A stretch of DNA of 13,251 nucleotides, taken from positions 1 through 13,251 of the forward strand of contig JAFZEK010000214.1 in NCBI GenBank assembly GCA_017560705.1. The letters are read 5' to 3'. Below, in pieces: positions 1 to 7,324 of the stretch (positions are counted from its first letter, which is position 1; every line of letters begins with the position of its first letter). Under the pieces are notes generated by a model. That model saw nothing but the letters and a program-made list of their open reading frames with translations, had not been told where the DNA came from and did not search any database. A program made the position numbers and the translations under genes. This DNA comes from Bacteroidales bacterium. GTDB lineage: Bacteria > Bacteroidota > Bacteroidia > Bacteroidales > P3.

Positions 1-48
1 TATTTGTAGTGGTTTATTATTTGTTGGTGTTGTTAGGAGTTGTAGAAC

Positions 49-79
49 TTGTAAGATAAATTTTTTTTCTGTAACTTTG
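49..79 (+). promoter_or_regulatory. Bacteroidota-type promoter for parC
   Basis: TTG at 49-51 and TAACTTTG at 72-79 are separated by 20 bases, matching the -33 TTTG / -7 TAnnTTTG pattern of the Bacteroidota primary sigma factor. The -7 box is followed by CA as in the other promoters of this window. Transcription would start near 86, leaving a leader of about 95 bases before the ATG at 180. Confidence 0.65.
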
Positions 80-179
80 CAGTTTGTAAAAAGAATGGAA
101 AAAGTCGCTATTTCGCAACATAATAAGTTGTGAAACAGTGCACTTTTTTGTCAAGATATGGAAGAATAATATATATAGT

Positions 180-2960
180 ATGGACGACAAATCTATAAAC
201 AATAAAAATTATACCCCCAATGCCGACGGTGGTAGTGGTGGCGGTTCGGAAATAATATCTCTTCAGGGCATGTTCCAAAATTGGTATTTGGACTATGCGA
301 GTTATGTTATCCTGGACCGTGCAGTGCCAGCACTTAGTGATGGGCTGAAGCCTGTGCAGCGTCGTATATTGCATTCAATGAAAGAATTGGATGATGGTAG
401 GTATAATAAAGTTGCTAATATTGTGGGTAATACGATGAAGTATCACCCTCATGGCGATGCTAGTATTGGCGACGCTTTGGTCACTTTGGGTCAAAAGGAT
501 TTGCTTATTGATTGTCAAGGAAACTGGGGGAATATACTTACTGGCGATGGTGCTGCTGCACCTCGTTATATAGAAGCACGACTTAGCAAGTTTGCTTTGG
601 ATGTGGTTTATAACCCCAAAATAACAGAGTGGAAGCCTAGTTACGATGGTCGTAATAAAGAACCTATATCGTTGCCCATAAAGTTTCCGTTGTTGCTAGC
701 TCAAGGCACGGAAGGTATTGGGGTGGCTTTTGCTACTAAGATTTTGCCCCACAATTTTGTGGAACTTATTGATGCGTCTATTGCCTACTATCGTGGCGAG
801 GACTTTGAGTTGTATCCTGATTTTCCTACTGGTGGAATGGTGGATGTGAGCAAATACAATGATGGTCTGCGTCGAATAAAGGGTGTGAGTGATACTGATG
901 AAGACGACTTCGACGCTTTGGAAGTGGATGACTTCGACGATTTTGGAGGCGAAGACGGTGCTGAAGGCTCGAAGAAAAAAGGTAAGAAAAACGACAAGGA
1001 TAGTGCCAATATCAGCAAGGTGCGTATTCGAGCTAAGATTCATCAGGTGGATAAGAAAACGCTGTGCATAACTGAAATACCTTTTGGAACTACGACCGAC
1101 TCGCTGATAAAAAGCATTATAGATGCTAACGAAAGCGGAAAGATAAAGATAAGAAAAGTGGACGACAACACGGCTGCCAATGTGGAAATAATGATATATT
1201 TGGCTCCGAATGTGTCGCCAGACCAAATGATAGATGCTCTTTACACGTTCACTAAGTGTGAGATTAGTCTTTCGCCAAACAGTTTTGTCATCAACAACGA
1301 CAAGCCTGTGTTTATGAGTGTTAGCGATATATTGAAGACATCGGCAGAGCATACTAAGTTTCTTCTTCAAAGGGAGTTGGAGATACAGCTATCCGAACTT
1401 CAGGAAAAATGGCAGTGGGTGTCGCTTGAACGTATATTCATTGAGAATGAGATATATGAGGACATAAAGAAGTGTACTACCGACGAGGCTATAAACACCA
1501 CCATAAGCGAGGGCTTGAAGCCTTTTGTTCAAAATCTTATACGTCCCGTCACTCCCGAAGATATATTAAAACTGAGAAAGATACCTATAGAGCGTATTTC
1601 TAAATATAACTCGGATAAAGCCGATGATATATTGCGTGCCGTAGAGGACGATATGAAGCAAGTGAAGTACGACATTGACCACATAATAGACTATTCGATA
1701 GCCTACTTTGAGCGTATAAAAGAGAAATACGGCAAGGGCAGAGAGCGTAAAACGGAGATAAGAAACTTTGAAACCATAGAGGCTGTAACGGTGGCTATAA
1801 TGAACGAAAAGCTGTATGTGAATAAAAAAGAAGGTTTTGCGGGCTATGGTTTGAAGAAGGATGAGAATGTGGAATACGTGTGCGATTGTAGCGACTTGGA
1901 CGATGTGATTGCATTCCGCAAGGATGGTACTTTCATCATTTCTAAGATTCAGGAAAAAGGATTCCTTGGCAATGTGAATTGTAAGGAGATTATATATATC
2001 AACGTCTTTAGGAAAAGGGACGAACGTACTGTGTACAACGTAGTGTATGCCGATGGTGCGTTTGGCAATGCTTTGATAAAGCGTTTTTCGGTGGTGGGTA
2101 TAACACGCGACCGCGAATACGACCTTACTAAAGGCACAAAGGGCAGCAAGATATTGTATTTTTCGGCTAATCCGAATGGCGAAGCCGAAACTATTATGGT
2201 GCATCATCGCCCAAAACCAAAGTTGAAAAAGTTGAGCTTTGAGTTTAATTTTGCTGATATTGCCATAAAGGGGCGACAATCCATTGGAAATATATTGACC
2301 AAGAATCCTATACGTAAGATAAATATAAAAGGAGAAGGTGTTTCTACTTTGGGAGCAAGAAGTATATGGTTTGACGATACGGTGAAGCGGCTAAATGTAG
2401 AGGGCCGTGGTTTGTTCCTTGGCGATTTCAAGGGGCAAGATAAGATATTCACCGTTATGAAGTCGGGTCATTTTAGGACTTGCAACTTCGACTTGACCAA
2501 CCACTTCGACGATGATTTATTGCACATAAGAAAGCATAATCCGAAGACGATAATAACAGCTTTGTATCAGGAAGGCGAAAATAAATACTATTATATAAAG
2601 CGTTTCCAGATAGAGGATTTTGATAAGAAGTTATTGTTCTTGGATGAAGATTCGGAAGATGTGTTGCTAGACGTGGTTTATGACACATTCCCAAGGCTGG
2701 AAGTCTTTTACGATACAGAGAATACTAATAAGAAAATAGCATCGGAAATAATAGAGGTTACGGATTTTATAGGCGTTAAGGGCTACAAAGCCAAGGGTAA
2801 AAGAATATCCACTGCTGCTATAGAAAGCTATAAGTGGCTAACGCCGCTACCAGAGCCTGAGCCAGAACCCGAAGAAAAAGAAGAACCAAAGGATTTGGAT
2901 TTTGGCAATTCTTCGTTCTCTGATGCCGACGGCGATGTGGTGCAAGGTACTCTTTTTTGA
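180..2960 (+). CDS. parC: DNA topoisomerase IV subunit A (ParC/GyrA family)
   Basis: Type IIA topoisomerase DNA-cleavage subunit, acting in the cytoplasm with ParE to decatenate and relax DNA. The 926-residue protein opens with the winged-helix domain; AAAPRY carries the catalytic Tyr130. The quinolone-contact segment HPHGDASIGD spans residues 89-98. A tower/coiled-coil region and a C-terminal beta-pinwheel with KGRQSIGN follow. The general pattern (YNDG...RIRAKI, DFIGVKGYKAKGKR) is what I recall for Bacteroides ParC, so I prefer parC over gyrA. Two oddities: a charged, low-complexity insertion of about 48 residues (233-280) in the tower domain, and an acidic PEPEPEPEE tail ending in QGTLF. 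I chose ATG 180 over an in-frame GTG at 138 because the family starts shortly before the acidic/glycine-rich lead-in and the 14 extra residues look like leader. parE is not upstream within the window. Confidence 0.93.
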   Translation: MDDKSINNKNYTPNADGGSGGGSEIISLQGMFQNWYLDYASYVILDRAVPALSDGLKPVQRRILHSMKELDDGRYNKVANIVGNTMKYHPHGDASIGDALVTLGQKDLLIDCQGNWGNILTGDGAAAPRYIEARLSKFALDVVYNPKITEWKPSYDGRNKEPISLPIKFPLLLAQGTEGIGVAFATKILPHNFVELIDASIAYYRGEDFELYPDFPTGGMVDVSKYNDGLRRIKGVSDTDEDDFDALEVDDFDDFGGEDGAEGSKKKGKKNDKDSANISKVRIRAKIHQVDKKTLCITEIPFGTTTDSLIKSIIDANESGKIKIRKVDDNTAANVEIMIYLAPNVSPDQMIDALYTFTKCEISLSPNSFVINNDKPVFMSVSDILKTSAEHTKFLLQRELEIQLSELQEKWQWVSLERIFIENEIYEDIKKCTTDEAINTTISEGLKPFVQNLIRPVTPEDILKLRKIPIERISKYNSDKADDILRAVEDDMKQVKYDIDHIIDYSIAYFERIKEKYGKGRERKTEIRNFETIEAVTVAIMNEKLYVNKKEGFAGYGLKKDENVEYVCDCSDLDDVIAFRKDGTFIISKIQEKGFLGNVNCKEIIYINVFRKRDERTVYNVVYADGAFGNALIKRFSVVGITRDREYDLTKGTKGSKILYFSANPNGEAETIMVHHRPKPKLKKLSFEFNFADIAIKGRQSIGNILTKNPIRKINIKGEGVSTLGARSIWFDDTVKRLNVEGRGLFLGDFKGQDKIFTVMKSGHFRTCNFDLTNHFDDDLLHIRKHNPKTIITALYQEGENKYYYIKRFQIEDFDKKLLFLDEDSEDVLLDVVYDTFPRLEVFYDTENTNKKIASEIIEVTDFIGVKGYKAKGKRISTAAIESYKWLTPLPEPEPEPEEKEEPKDLDFGNSSFSDADGDVVQGTLF

Positions 2961-2986
2961 TGATGTGTAAATAATAAAGAAACAGA

Positions 2987-4195
2987 ATGAAGATATTAAT
3001 AGTGCTTCCACGTTTTCCTTATCCATTGGAAAAAGGCGATAAGTTGCGTGCATATAACCAGATTAAGGGTTTGTCAAAAACCAACGAGATTGTGCTTTTT
3101 TGTGTGTCTCATAAAAAGGTGCGTCAAGGGGATATTGATAAATTAAAGCCATATTGTTCGGCCATAAAGGTGGTAAAACCGTCGAAGCTTGTGGCTTATG
3201 CCAACGTGGTGAAATCGTTCTTTTCGATAGATTCGTTGCAAGTGGGCTATTGGAACTCCAAGAAAATACGTGCTAGCTATTCCCGTTTTGAAAGGAAACA
3301 AAAGCCCGATGTTGTTTACTGCCAAATGATAAGAACAATGGAATGGGTGGCCAAGTCGGAGTTTCCAAAGGTGTTGGATTTTCAAGATGCATTGTCTAAG
3401 AACGTAGAACGCAGAATGTATAAGACTAAAGGCTTATTTAGAAAGATATTGCACTATGAGTTTAAGATGTTGCGTTCGTGTGAGTATGATGCTTTTTCTT
3501 GCTTCGATGCGTTTACTATTATATCAGAGCAGGATAGGGATGCCGTGCCTCATACTCGGAACAGCGAAATAAAAGTGTTGCCCAACGGAGTGGATACCGA
3601 TTATTTTAAGCCACAGGATTGTGAGCCTAAGTATGATGTGTTGTTTTGCGGCAATATGAATTATGCTCCTAATGTGGATGCTGCATTGTTCTTGGCCAAG
3701 GAGGTGATGCCCCTAGTGTGGAAACACCGACCCGAAACAACGCTGTTGTTGGCAGGTGCTAATCCGGCAGTGTCTGTAAGGAATTTGCAGACTTCCAAAA
3801 TAAAAGTTACAGGTTGGGTAGACGATATAAGGGAATGTTATGCTCAAGCAAAAATATTTGTAGCACCTATGCAAATTGGTTCGGGGTTGCAAAACAAGTT
3901 GTTGGAAGCTATGGCTATGAGAAAGCCGTGTATAACATCGCCGTTGGCAAATAATGCTTTGGGAGCAATGGACGGTAAGCAGATATTTGAAGCCGAAGTT
4001 GCTCAAGATTATGCCGACTATATACTTAGATTACTGACCGATAAGGCTGAAGCCGATGAGTTGGCTGCTAATGGCTACAACTTTGTGATGGAAAATTATA
4101 ATTGGGACAAGTATAGCAAGGAATTGGAAAGCCTATTAGAAGAAGTTAAAAATATGGATTTCAAAACCAAGCAGTCTTCTAAAAAGAAAGCCTAG
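2987..4195 (+). CDS. GT4-family glycosyltransferase
   Basis: A GT-B fold, retaining glycosyltransferase of family GT4 (402 residues), probably using a nucleotide sugar to build a cell-surface glycan; the actual substrate cannot be read from the sequence. The N-terminal Rossmann-like domain starts LPRFPYPLEKGDKLR (residues 7-21), a pattern typical of the branch annotated as sugar transferase of the PEP-CTERM/exosortase-associated type. The linker PNGVDTDYF is at 199-207, the donor-domain start GNMNYAPN at 222-229, and the nucleotide-sugar binding loop GSGLQNKLLEAMA at 298-310. The C-terminus is lysine-rich. No signal peptide or membrane segment is visible, so it is likely cytoplasmic or membrane-associated. 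The gene begins 26 bases after parC with no promoter between, so it is probably co-transcribed with it, although no functional link is obvious. No exosortase or polysaccharide cluster is present nearby. Confidence 0.88.
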   Translation: MKILIVLPRFPYPLEKGDKLRAYNQIKGLSKTNEIVLFCVSHKKVRQGDIDKLKPYCSAIKVVKPSKLVAYANVVKSFFSIDSLQVGYWNSKKIRASYSRFERKQKPDVVYCQMIRTMEWVAKSEFPKVLDFQDALSKNVERRMYKTKGLFRKILHYEFKMLRSCEYDAFSCFDAFTIISEQDRDAVPHTRNSEIKVLPNGVDTDYFKPQDCEPKYDVLFCGNMNYAPNVDAALFLAKEVMPLVWKHRPETTLLLAGANPAVSVRNLQTSKIKVTGWVDDIRECYAQAKIFVAPMQIGSGLQNKLLEAMAMRKPCITSPLANNALGAMDGKQIFEAEVAQDYADYILRLLTDKAEADELAANGYNFVMENYNWDKYSKELESLLEEVKNMDFKTKQSSKKKA

Positions 4196-4243
4196 ATTGG
4201 GAGAAGTTTCATGAGGATTGATTGTCTTGTGGAATGTGGTTTA

Positions 4244-4317
4244 TTTCTTTTTTCAGCGGACTTTGCTATCTGCTGGTATTTGATGGCAGGAAAGAAAGGA
4301 CTGCTGATGAAAAGAAA
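4244..4317. other. Long imperfect hairpin between the glycosyltransferase and aguA genes
   Basis: TTTCTTTT (4244-4251) pairs with AAAAGAAA (4310-4317), and 4253-4264 pairs with 4296-4307 over 12 positions with one mismatch and two G-U pairs. A small inner stem, CTGC/GCAG, lies in the loop. The T-run lies on the 5' arm and is itself paired, so it is not a standard intrinsic terminator on either strand. It may still end the parC-glycosyltransferase transcript or be a decayed mobile element. The rest of 4196-4381 is an A-rich leader with no promoter I can recognise. Confidence 0.5.
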
Positions 4318-4381
4318 AAAAGCATAGAAGAATAAAAATGATAGATATAAAAGAATAGTAATAACAATAAAAATATTAAAT

Positions 4382-5437
4382 ATGACACCAAAAGATTTGG
4401 GATTTTATTTTCCTGCAGAGTGGGAAAAACATAAAGCAACATGGCTAAACTACCCTCATAATGAAAACTCCTGGCCTGGAAAAATAGATACTATATACCC
4501 ATCGTATCATATTTTTATAAAGTTTTTGGCCGATGTGGAAGTTGTGCATATAAATGTTATTAGTGAGGCAATGAAACAAAGTGTTTATTACTCATTGCTT
4601 ATGATAGGAACTAATATGAGTAATGTTCATTTCCATATTATTCCAACTAATGATGCATGGACTAGGGATTGCGGTCCAGCGTTTTTGTTGAACAGAAATG
4701 ACGATAAGCAAAAAGCCATAGTTAATTGGACTTATAATGCTTGGGGAGGTAAATATCCTTGCGACTTGGATAATGAAATACCCTTGAAGGTGGCAGAGCT
4801 TTTAAACTTGAAAGTTTTTGAACCAGGTATTGTTATGGAAGGAGGTTCGGTAGATTTTAATGGTGTAGGCGATGTGCTTACAACTAAAGCATGTTTGCTA
4901 AATCCTAATAGAAATCCTTCGCTTACACAAGGACAAATAGAAGAAAAACTTTGCAATTTCTATGGTGTAGACAATGTTATTTGGTTGGGAGATGGAATAG
5001 AAGGCGATGATACAGATGGTCATGTAGATGATTTGTCGAGATTTGTAAACGAAGATACTATTGTAACAGTGGTTGAAACAAATGAAGAAGATGAAAACTA
5101 TTTGCCATTGAAAGAAAATCTAGCATTGTTGAACAAAGTTCGTTTGTCTTCGGGTAAGCAACCAAATGTGGTAGAACTTCCAATGCCCGATCCTGTTATA
5201 TGGGAAGATCAAAGACTTCCGGCTTCGTATGCAAATTTCTACATTGCAAATAACACTGTTATAATGCCTGTGTTCAAATGCGAAAAGGATAATAAGGCTT
5301 ATTATATATTAGAAGAATGCTTTAAAGATAAAACAATTCAAGCTGTAGACAGCACTGATATTATTTGGGGACTAGGTAGTTTCCACTGTTTGTCGCAGCA
5401 AGAACCTGAATTGAAATCGGCAAAGGATGTAGAATAA
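4382..5437 (+). CDS. aguA: Agmatine deiminase (peptidylarginine deiminase-like family)
   Basis: Hydrolyses agmatine to N-carbamoylputrescine and ammonia in the arginine-decarboxylase route to putrescine. The 351-residue length is usual for AguA. The guanidine-modifying catalytic set is visible: Asp96 in WTRDCGP, Glu153 in MEGGSVDFNG, His214 in DTDGHVDDLSRF and the nucleophile Cys336 in GSFHCLSQQEP near the C-terminus. The family more often has GGGNIHCITQQ there, so GLGSFHC is a mild variant. The N-terminal PAEWEKHKATWLNYPHN is also typical. There is no signal peptide, which argues for a cytoplasmic agmatine enzyme and against a secreted peptidylarginine deiminase such as that of Porphyromonas gingivalis. 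The start follows an A-rich leader lacking a Shine-Dalgarno site. The other genes of the pathway (carbamoylputrescine amidase, arginine decarboxylase) are not in the window. Confidence 0.93.
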   Translation: MTPKDLGFYFPAEWEKHKATWLNYPHNENSWPGKIDTIYPSYHIFIKFLADVEVVHINVISEAMKQSVYYSLLMIGTNMSNVHFHIIPTNDAWTRDCGPAFLLNRNDDKQKAIVNWTYNAWGGKYPCDLDNEIPLKVAELLNLKVFEPGIVMEGGSVDFNGVGDVLTTKACLLNPNRNPSLTQGQIEEKLCNFYGVDNVIWLGDGIEGDDTDGHVDDLSRFVNEDTIVTVVETNEEDENYLPLKENLALLNKVRLSSGKQPNVVELPMPDPVIWEDQRLPASYANFYIANNTVIMPVFKCEKDNKAYYILEECFKDKTIQAVDSTDIIWGLGSFHCLSQQEPELKSAKDVE

Positions 5438-5473
5438 TCGGCAATAGGTTTGAGAATAATATTTGAAATATAT

Positions 5474-5507
5474 TCATTAGGAATTGCTTTAGAGTAGTTC
5501 CTAATGA
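5474..5507 (+). terminator. Hairpin after aguA, possible terminator
   Basis: TCATTAGGAA (5474-5483) and TTCCTAATGA (5498-5507) form a perfect 10-base-pair stem with a 14-base loop. Only a short TTT follows, so termination would be weak. cinA starts 29 bases later and no promoter with TAnnTTTG is visible between, so partial read-through into cinA is likely. Confidence 0.45.
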
Positions 5508-5536
5508 TTTACGATATAAATATTTTCTATTAAGCA

Positions 5537-6784
5537 ATGAAAGTTTCAATTATAAGTATTGGGGATGAGTTGTTGATAGGTCAGGTGGTGAATACCAATG
5601 CCTCGTGGATGTCTCAGCTGTTGGTGTCTAATGGTATGAATGTGGATAAAGTGTATACCATATCGGATAAGCGAGCAGATATAGAAGAAACGTTGTCCCT
5701 AAGTTTGAAAGGGAGTGATGCTGTAATAATAACCGGAGGTTTAGGTCCTACTAAAGACGATGTTACAAAGAAGACATTGTGTGATTTTTTCAACAGCGAA
5801 TTGGTAGAGGACTCAGCTACGTTTGAGGTTATTTCGGATATATTTGCCAAAAGAGGCTATCCTATGACCGATACAAATAGACAACAAGCGTTGGTGCCAA
5901 AGTGCTCCAAAGTGTTATTGAATAAAAGGGGTACAGCACCTGGTATGTGGTTTGAGGTAGGGGCAAAGGTTGTAGTGTCGTTGCCCGGAGTGCCTTTTGA
6001 AATGCAATATCTGATGAATGAAGAGGTTGTTCCTCGCATGTTGGAGCATTTCATGGTAGAACATATCATTCATAAGAATCTGCTTTTTCAAGGAATTGGC
6101 GAGTCCTTTTTGTCTGATAGGATAGAGAATTGGGAGTTGGCGTTGCCTCAGAATATTAAGTTGGCCTACTTGCCCAAAGCTGGATTGTTGCGCTTGAGAC
6201 TAACTGCTATAGGTGCCGATAAAGAAGCATTGATGGCAAAAATAGATGAGTTGGTTAAGGAGTTGTATTCAATGGTAGGCGAATATATTTTGGGCGAGGA
6301 TATGGAAAACTTGGCAGAAGTATTAGCTTATAAGATGAAAACTGAAGGAAAAACGTTGGCAGTGGCTGAGAGTTGTTCAGGAGGGGCTATAGCTTCTAGC
6401 ATAACTCAAAAAGCAGGAGCTTCGGAATATTTTAAGGGTGGAGTAGTGGCTTATTCTAATGCTGTTAAAGAAAATGTACTTGGAGTTAAATCTTCAACCT
6501 TGGCAGAGCATGGAGCTGTAAGTGAAGAAACGGCGACGGAAATGGTTCGTGGAGTTCTGAAACTTATGGATGCCGACTATGCAATAGCCACAACGGGTAT
6601 TGCGGGTCCCGGAGGTGGAACACCTGAAAAGCCTGTAGGTACAGTTTGGATAGCTGTAGCTTCGAAAGATGAAGTATTTGCTCAAAAGATGACTTTCGGC
6701 GATGATAGATTAAGAGTAATAGAGAGAACAGCAAATCAAGCATTTGCTAATATGTTGAAATTAATAACTAAGAAACTATGTTGA
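5537..6784 (+). CDS. cinA: CinA family protein (MoCF-like domain plus nicotinamide-nucleotide amidase)
   Basis: A two-domain 415-residue protein of usual length. The N-terminal molybdopterin-binding-like COG1058 domain (about 1-170, with ISIGDELLIGQ at the start and GGLGPTKDD at 67-75) corresponds to ADP-ribose pyrophosphatase activity in studied CinA proteins. The C-terminal CinA domain (about 255-412) has AESCSGG (Glu278-Gly283) and TTGIAGPGGGTPEKPVGT (from 352), the signature of nicotinamide mononucleotide deamidase of pyridine nucleotide recycling. In some naturally competent bacteria CinA is competence-induced; nothing here suggests that role. Its last seven bases overlap the start of the DUF486 gene, implying an operon with translational coupling. 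Confidence 0.95.
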   Translation: MKVSIISIGDELLIGQVVNTNASWMSQLLVSNGMNVDKVYTISDKRADIEETLSLSLKGSDAVIITGGLGPTKDDVTKKTLCDFFNSELVEDSATFEVISDIFAKRGYPMTDTNRQQALVPKCSKVLLNKRGTAPGMWFEVGAKVVVSLPGVPFEMQYLMNEEVVPRMLEHFMVEHIIHKNLLFQGIGESFLSDRIENWELALPQNIKLAYLPKAGLLRLRLTAIGADKEALMAKIDELVKELYSMVGEYILGEDMENLAEVLAYKMKTEGKTLAVAESCSGGAIASSITQKAGASEYFKGGVVAYSNAVKENVLGVKSSTLAEHGAVSEETATEMVRGVLKLMDADYAIATTGIAGPGGGTPEKPVGTVWIAVASKDEVFAQKMTFGDDRLRVIERTANQAFANMLKLITKKLC

Positions 6785-7134
6785 GAATAATAACAAGTCC
6801 ATACGTAGTGTCGGTTTTTATGTTGATACTATCAAATTTTTTCATGACATACGCATGGTACGGACACTTGAAAAATATGTCGGGAAAAGCATGGTATGTG
6901 GCTGCAATTGTAAGTTGGCTAATTGCTTTCTTTGAATATATGATACAAGTGCCGGCAAATCGATTATGATATACAGTATATACCTTGCCACAGCTGAAAA
7001 TTATTCAAGAGGTTATTTCCCTTTCAGTGTTTATTCCTTTTGCAATGATTGTGATGAATCAGCCGTTTAAAACTAACTATATTTGGGCGTGTTTATGCTT
7101 AGTTGGTGCTGTTTATTTTATGTTTAAGAACTAA
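6778..7134 (+). pseudogene. DUF486 small membrane protein gene split by an in-frame TGA
   Basis: The frame starting at ATG 6778 encodes ILSNFFMTYAWYGHLK and FFEYMIQVPANR, the hallmark of DUF486, a four-helix family of roughly 110-120 residues and unknown function. TGA at 6967-6969 ends it after 63 residues. Reading on in the same frame gives the rest of the family without any shift: LPQLKIIQEVISLSVFIPF and then a last hydrophobic helix with LVGAVYFMF, ending at TAA 7132-7134. The complete product would be 118 residues. The family normally has Gly-Tyr after ANRI, so the TGA sits where GGA would be, consistent with one G-to-T change. The truncated product keeps only the first two helices. TGA is an ordinary stop elsewhere in the window. 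A recent pseudogene is most likely; a sequence error or read-through are alternatives. Confidence 0.85.
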
Positions 7135-7241
7135 TATTTGTAAATAATTTGATTTTTTTTTGGTTTTGTATTTCTGTGATATATAAATTGTTGGGAAAGA
7201 AAAAAAGAGTTCTTCTGCTCCAAAAATGAAATAAATGATTT

Positions 7242-7278
7242 TTTGTTTTTTTTATTTCGTAATAATTTTGTACCTTTG
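7242..7278 (+). promoter_or_regulatory. Promoter of the WG-repeat gene
   Basis: TACCTTTG at 7271-7278, followed by CA, is a full match to the Bacteroidota -7 box. The -33 element is unclear: TTTG at 7242-7245 is 25 bases upstream, longer than the 19-20 seen elsewhere here, while the expected place holds a T-run. The leader to ATG 7325 is about 40 bases and A-rich. Confidence 0.55.
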
Positions 7279-7324
7279 CAAGCCAAATAGACGATTAAAA
7301 ATATATAGCAATAATAAAATAGAG

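Noticed and set aside
95..133. 12-codon frame in the parC leader as a possible upstream peptide
   Set aside because: It is too short to support, shows no attenuator-like codon run and no paired terminator.
138..179. GTG at 138 as the start of ParC
   Set aside because: The 14 extra residues are not like the family's N-terminus and the ATG at 180 lies at a plausible distance from the promoter.
17..374. Minus-strand open frames over the parC promoter and 5' end
   Set aside because: They overlap a clear promoter and the conserved parC start and have no family features.
5474..5507. Hairpin with TCATTAG arms as another copy of the MITE-like element
   Set aside because: Only seven bases of the core are shared, the CCCAAATCGG ends are missing, and a simple terminator-like hairpin explains it.
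6967..6969. TGA recoded as glycine, as in Gracilibacteria and SR1
   Set aside because: parC, cinA and the DHH gene all end in TGA at sensible positions and the organism looks like Bacteroidota, so TGA is a normal stop.
6966..7070. Restart of translation at the ATG overlapping the TGA of the DUF486 gene
   Set aside because: This ATG is in another frame and gives a short non-family peptide; the real continuation is in the original frame.
7235..7324. Longer N-terminus for the WG-repeat protein
   Set aside because: The extra stretch overlaps the TACCTTTG promoter, and the signal peptide starts at 7325.
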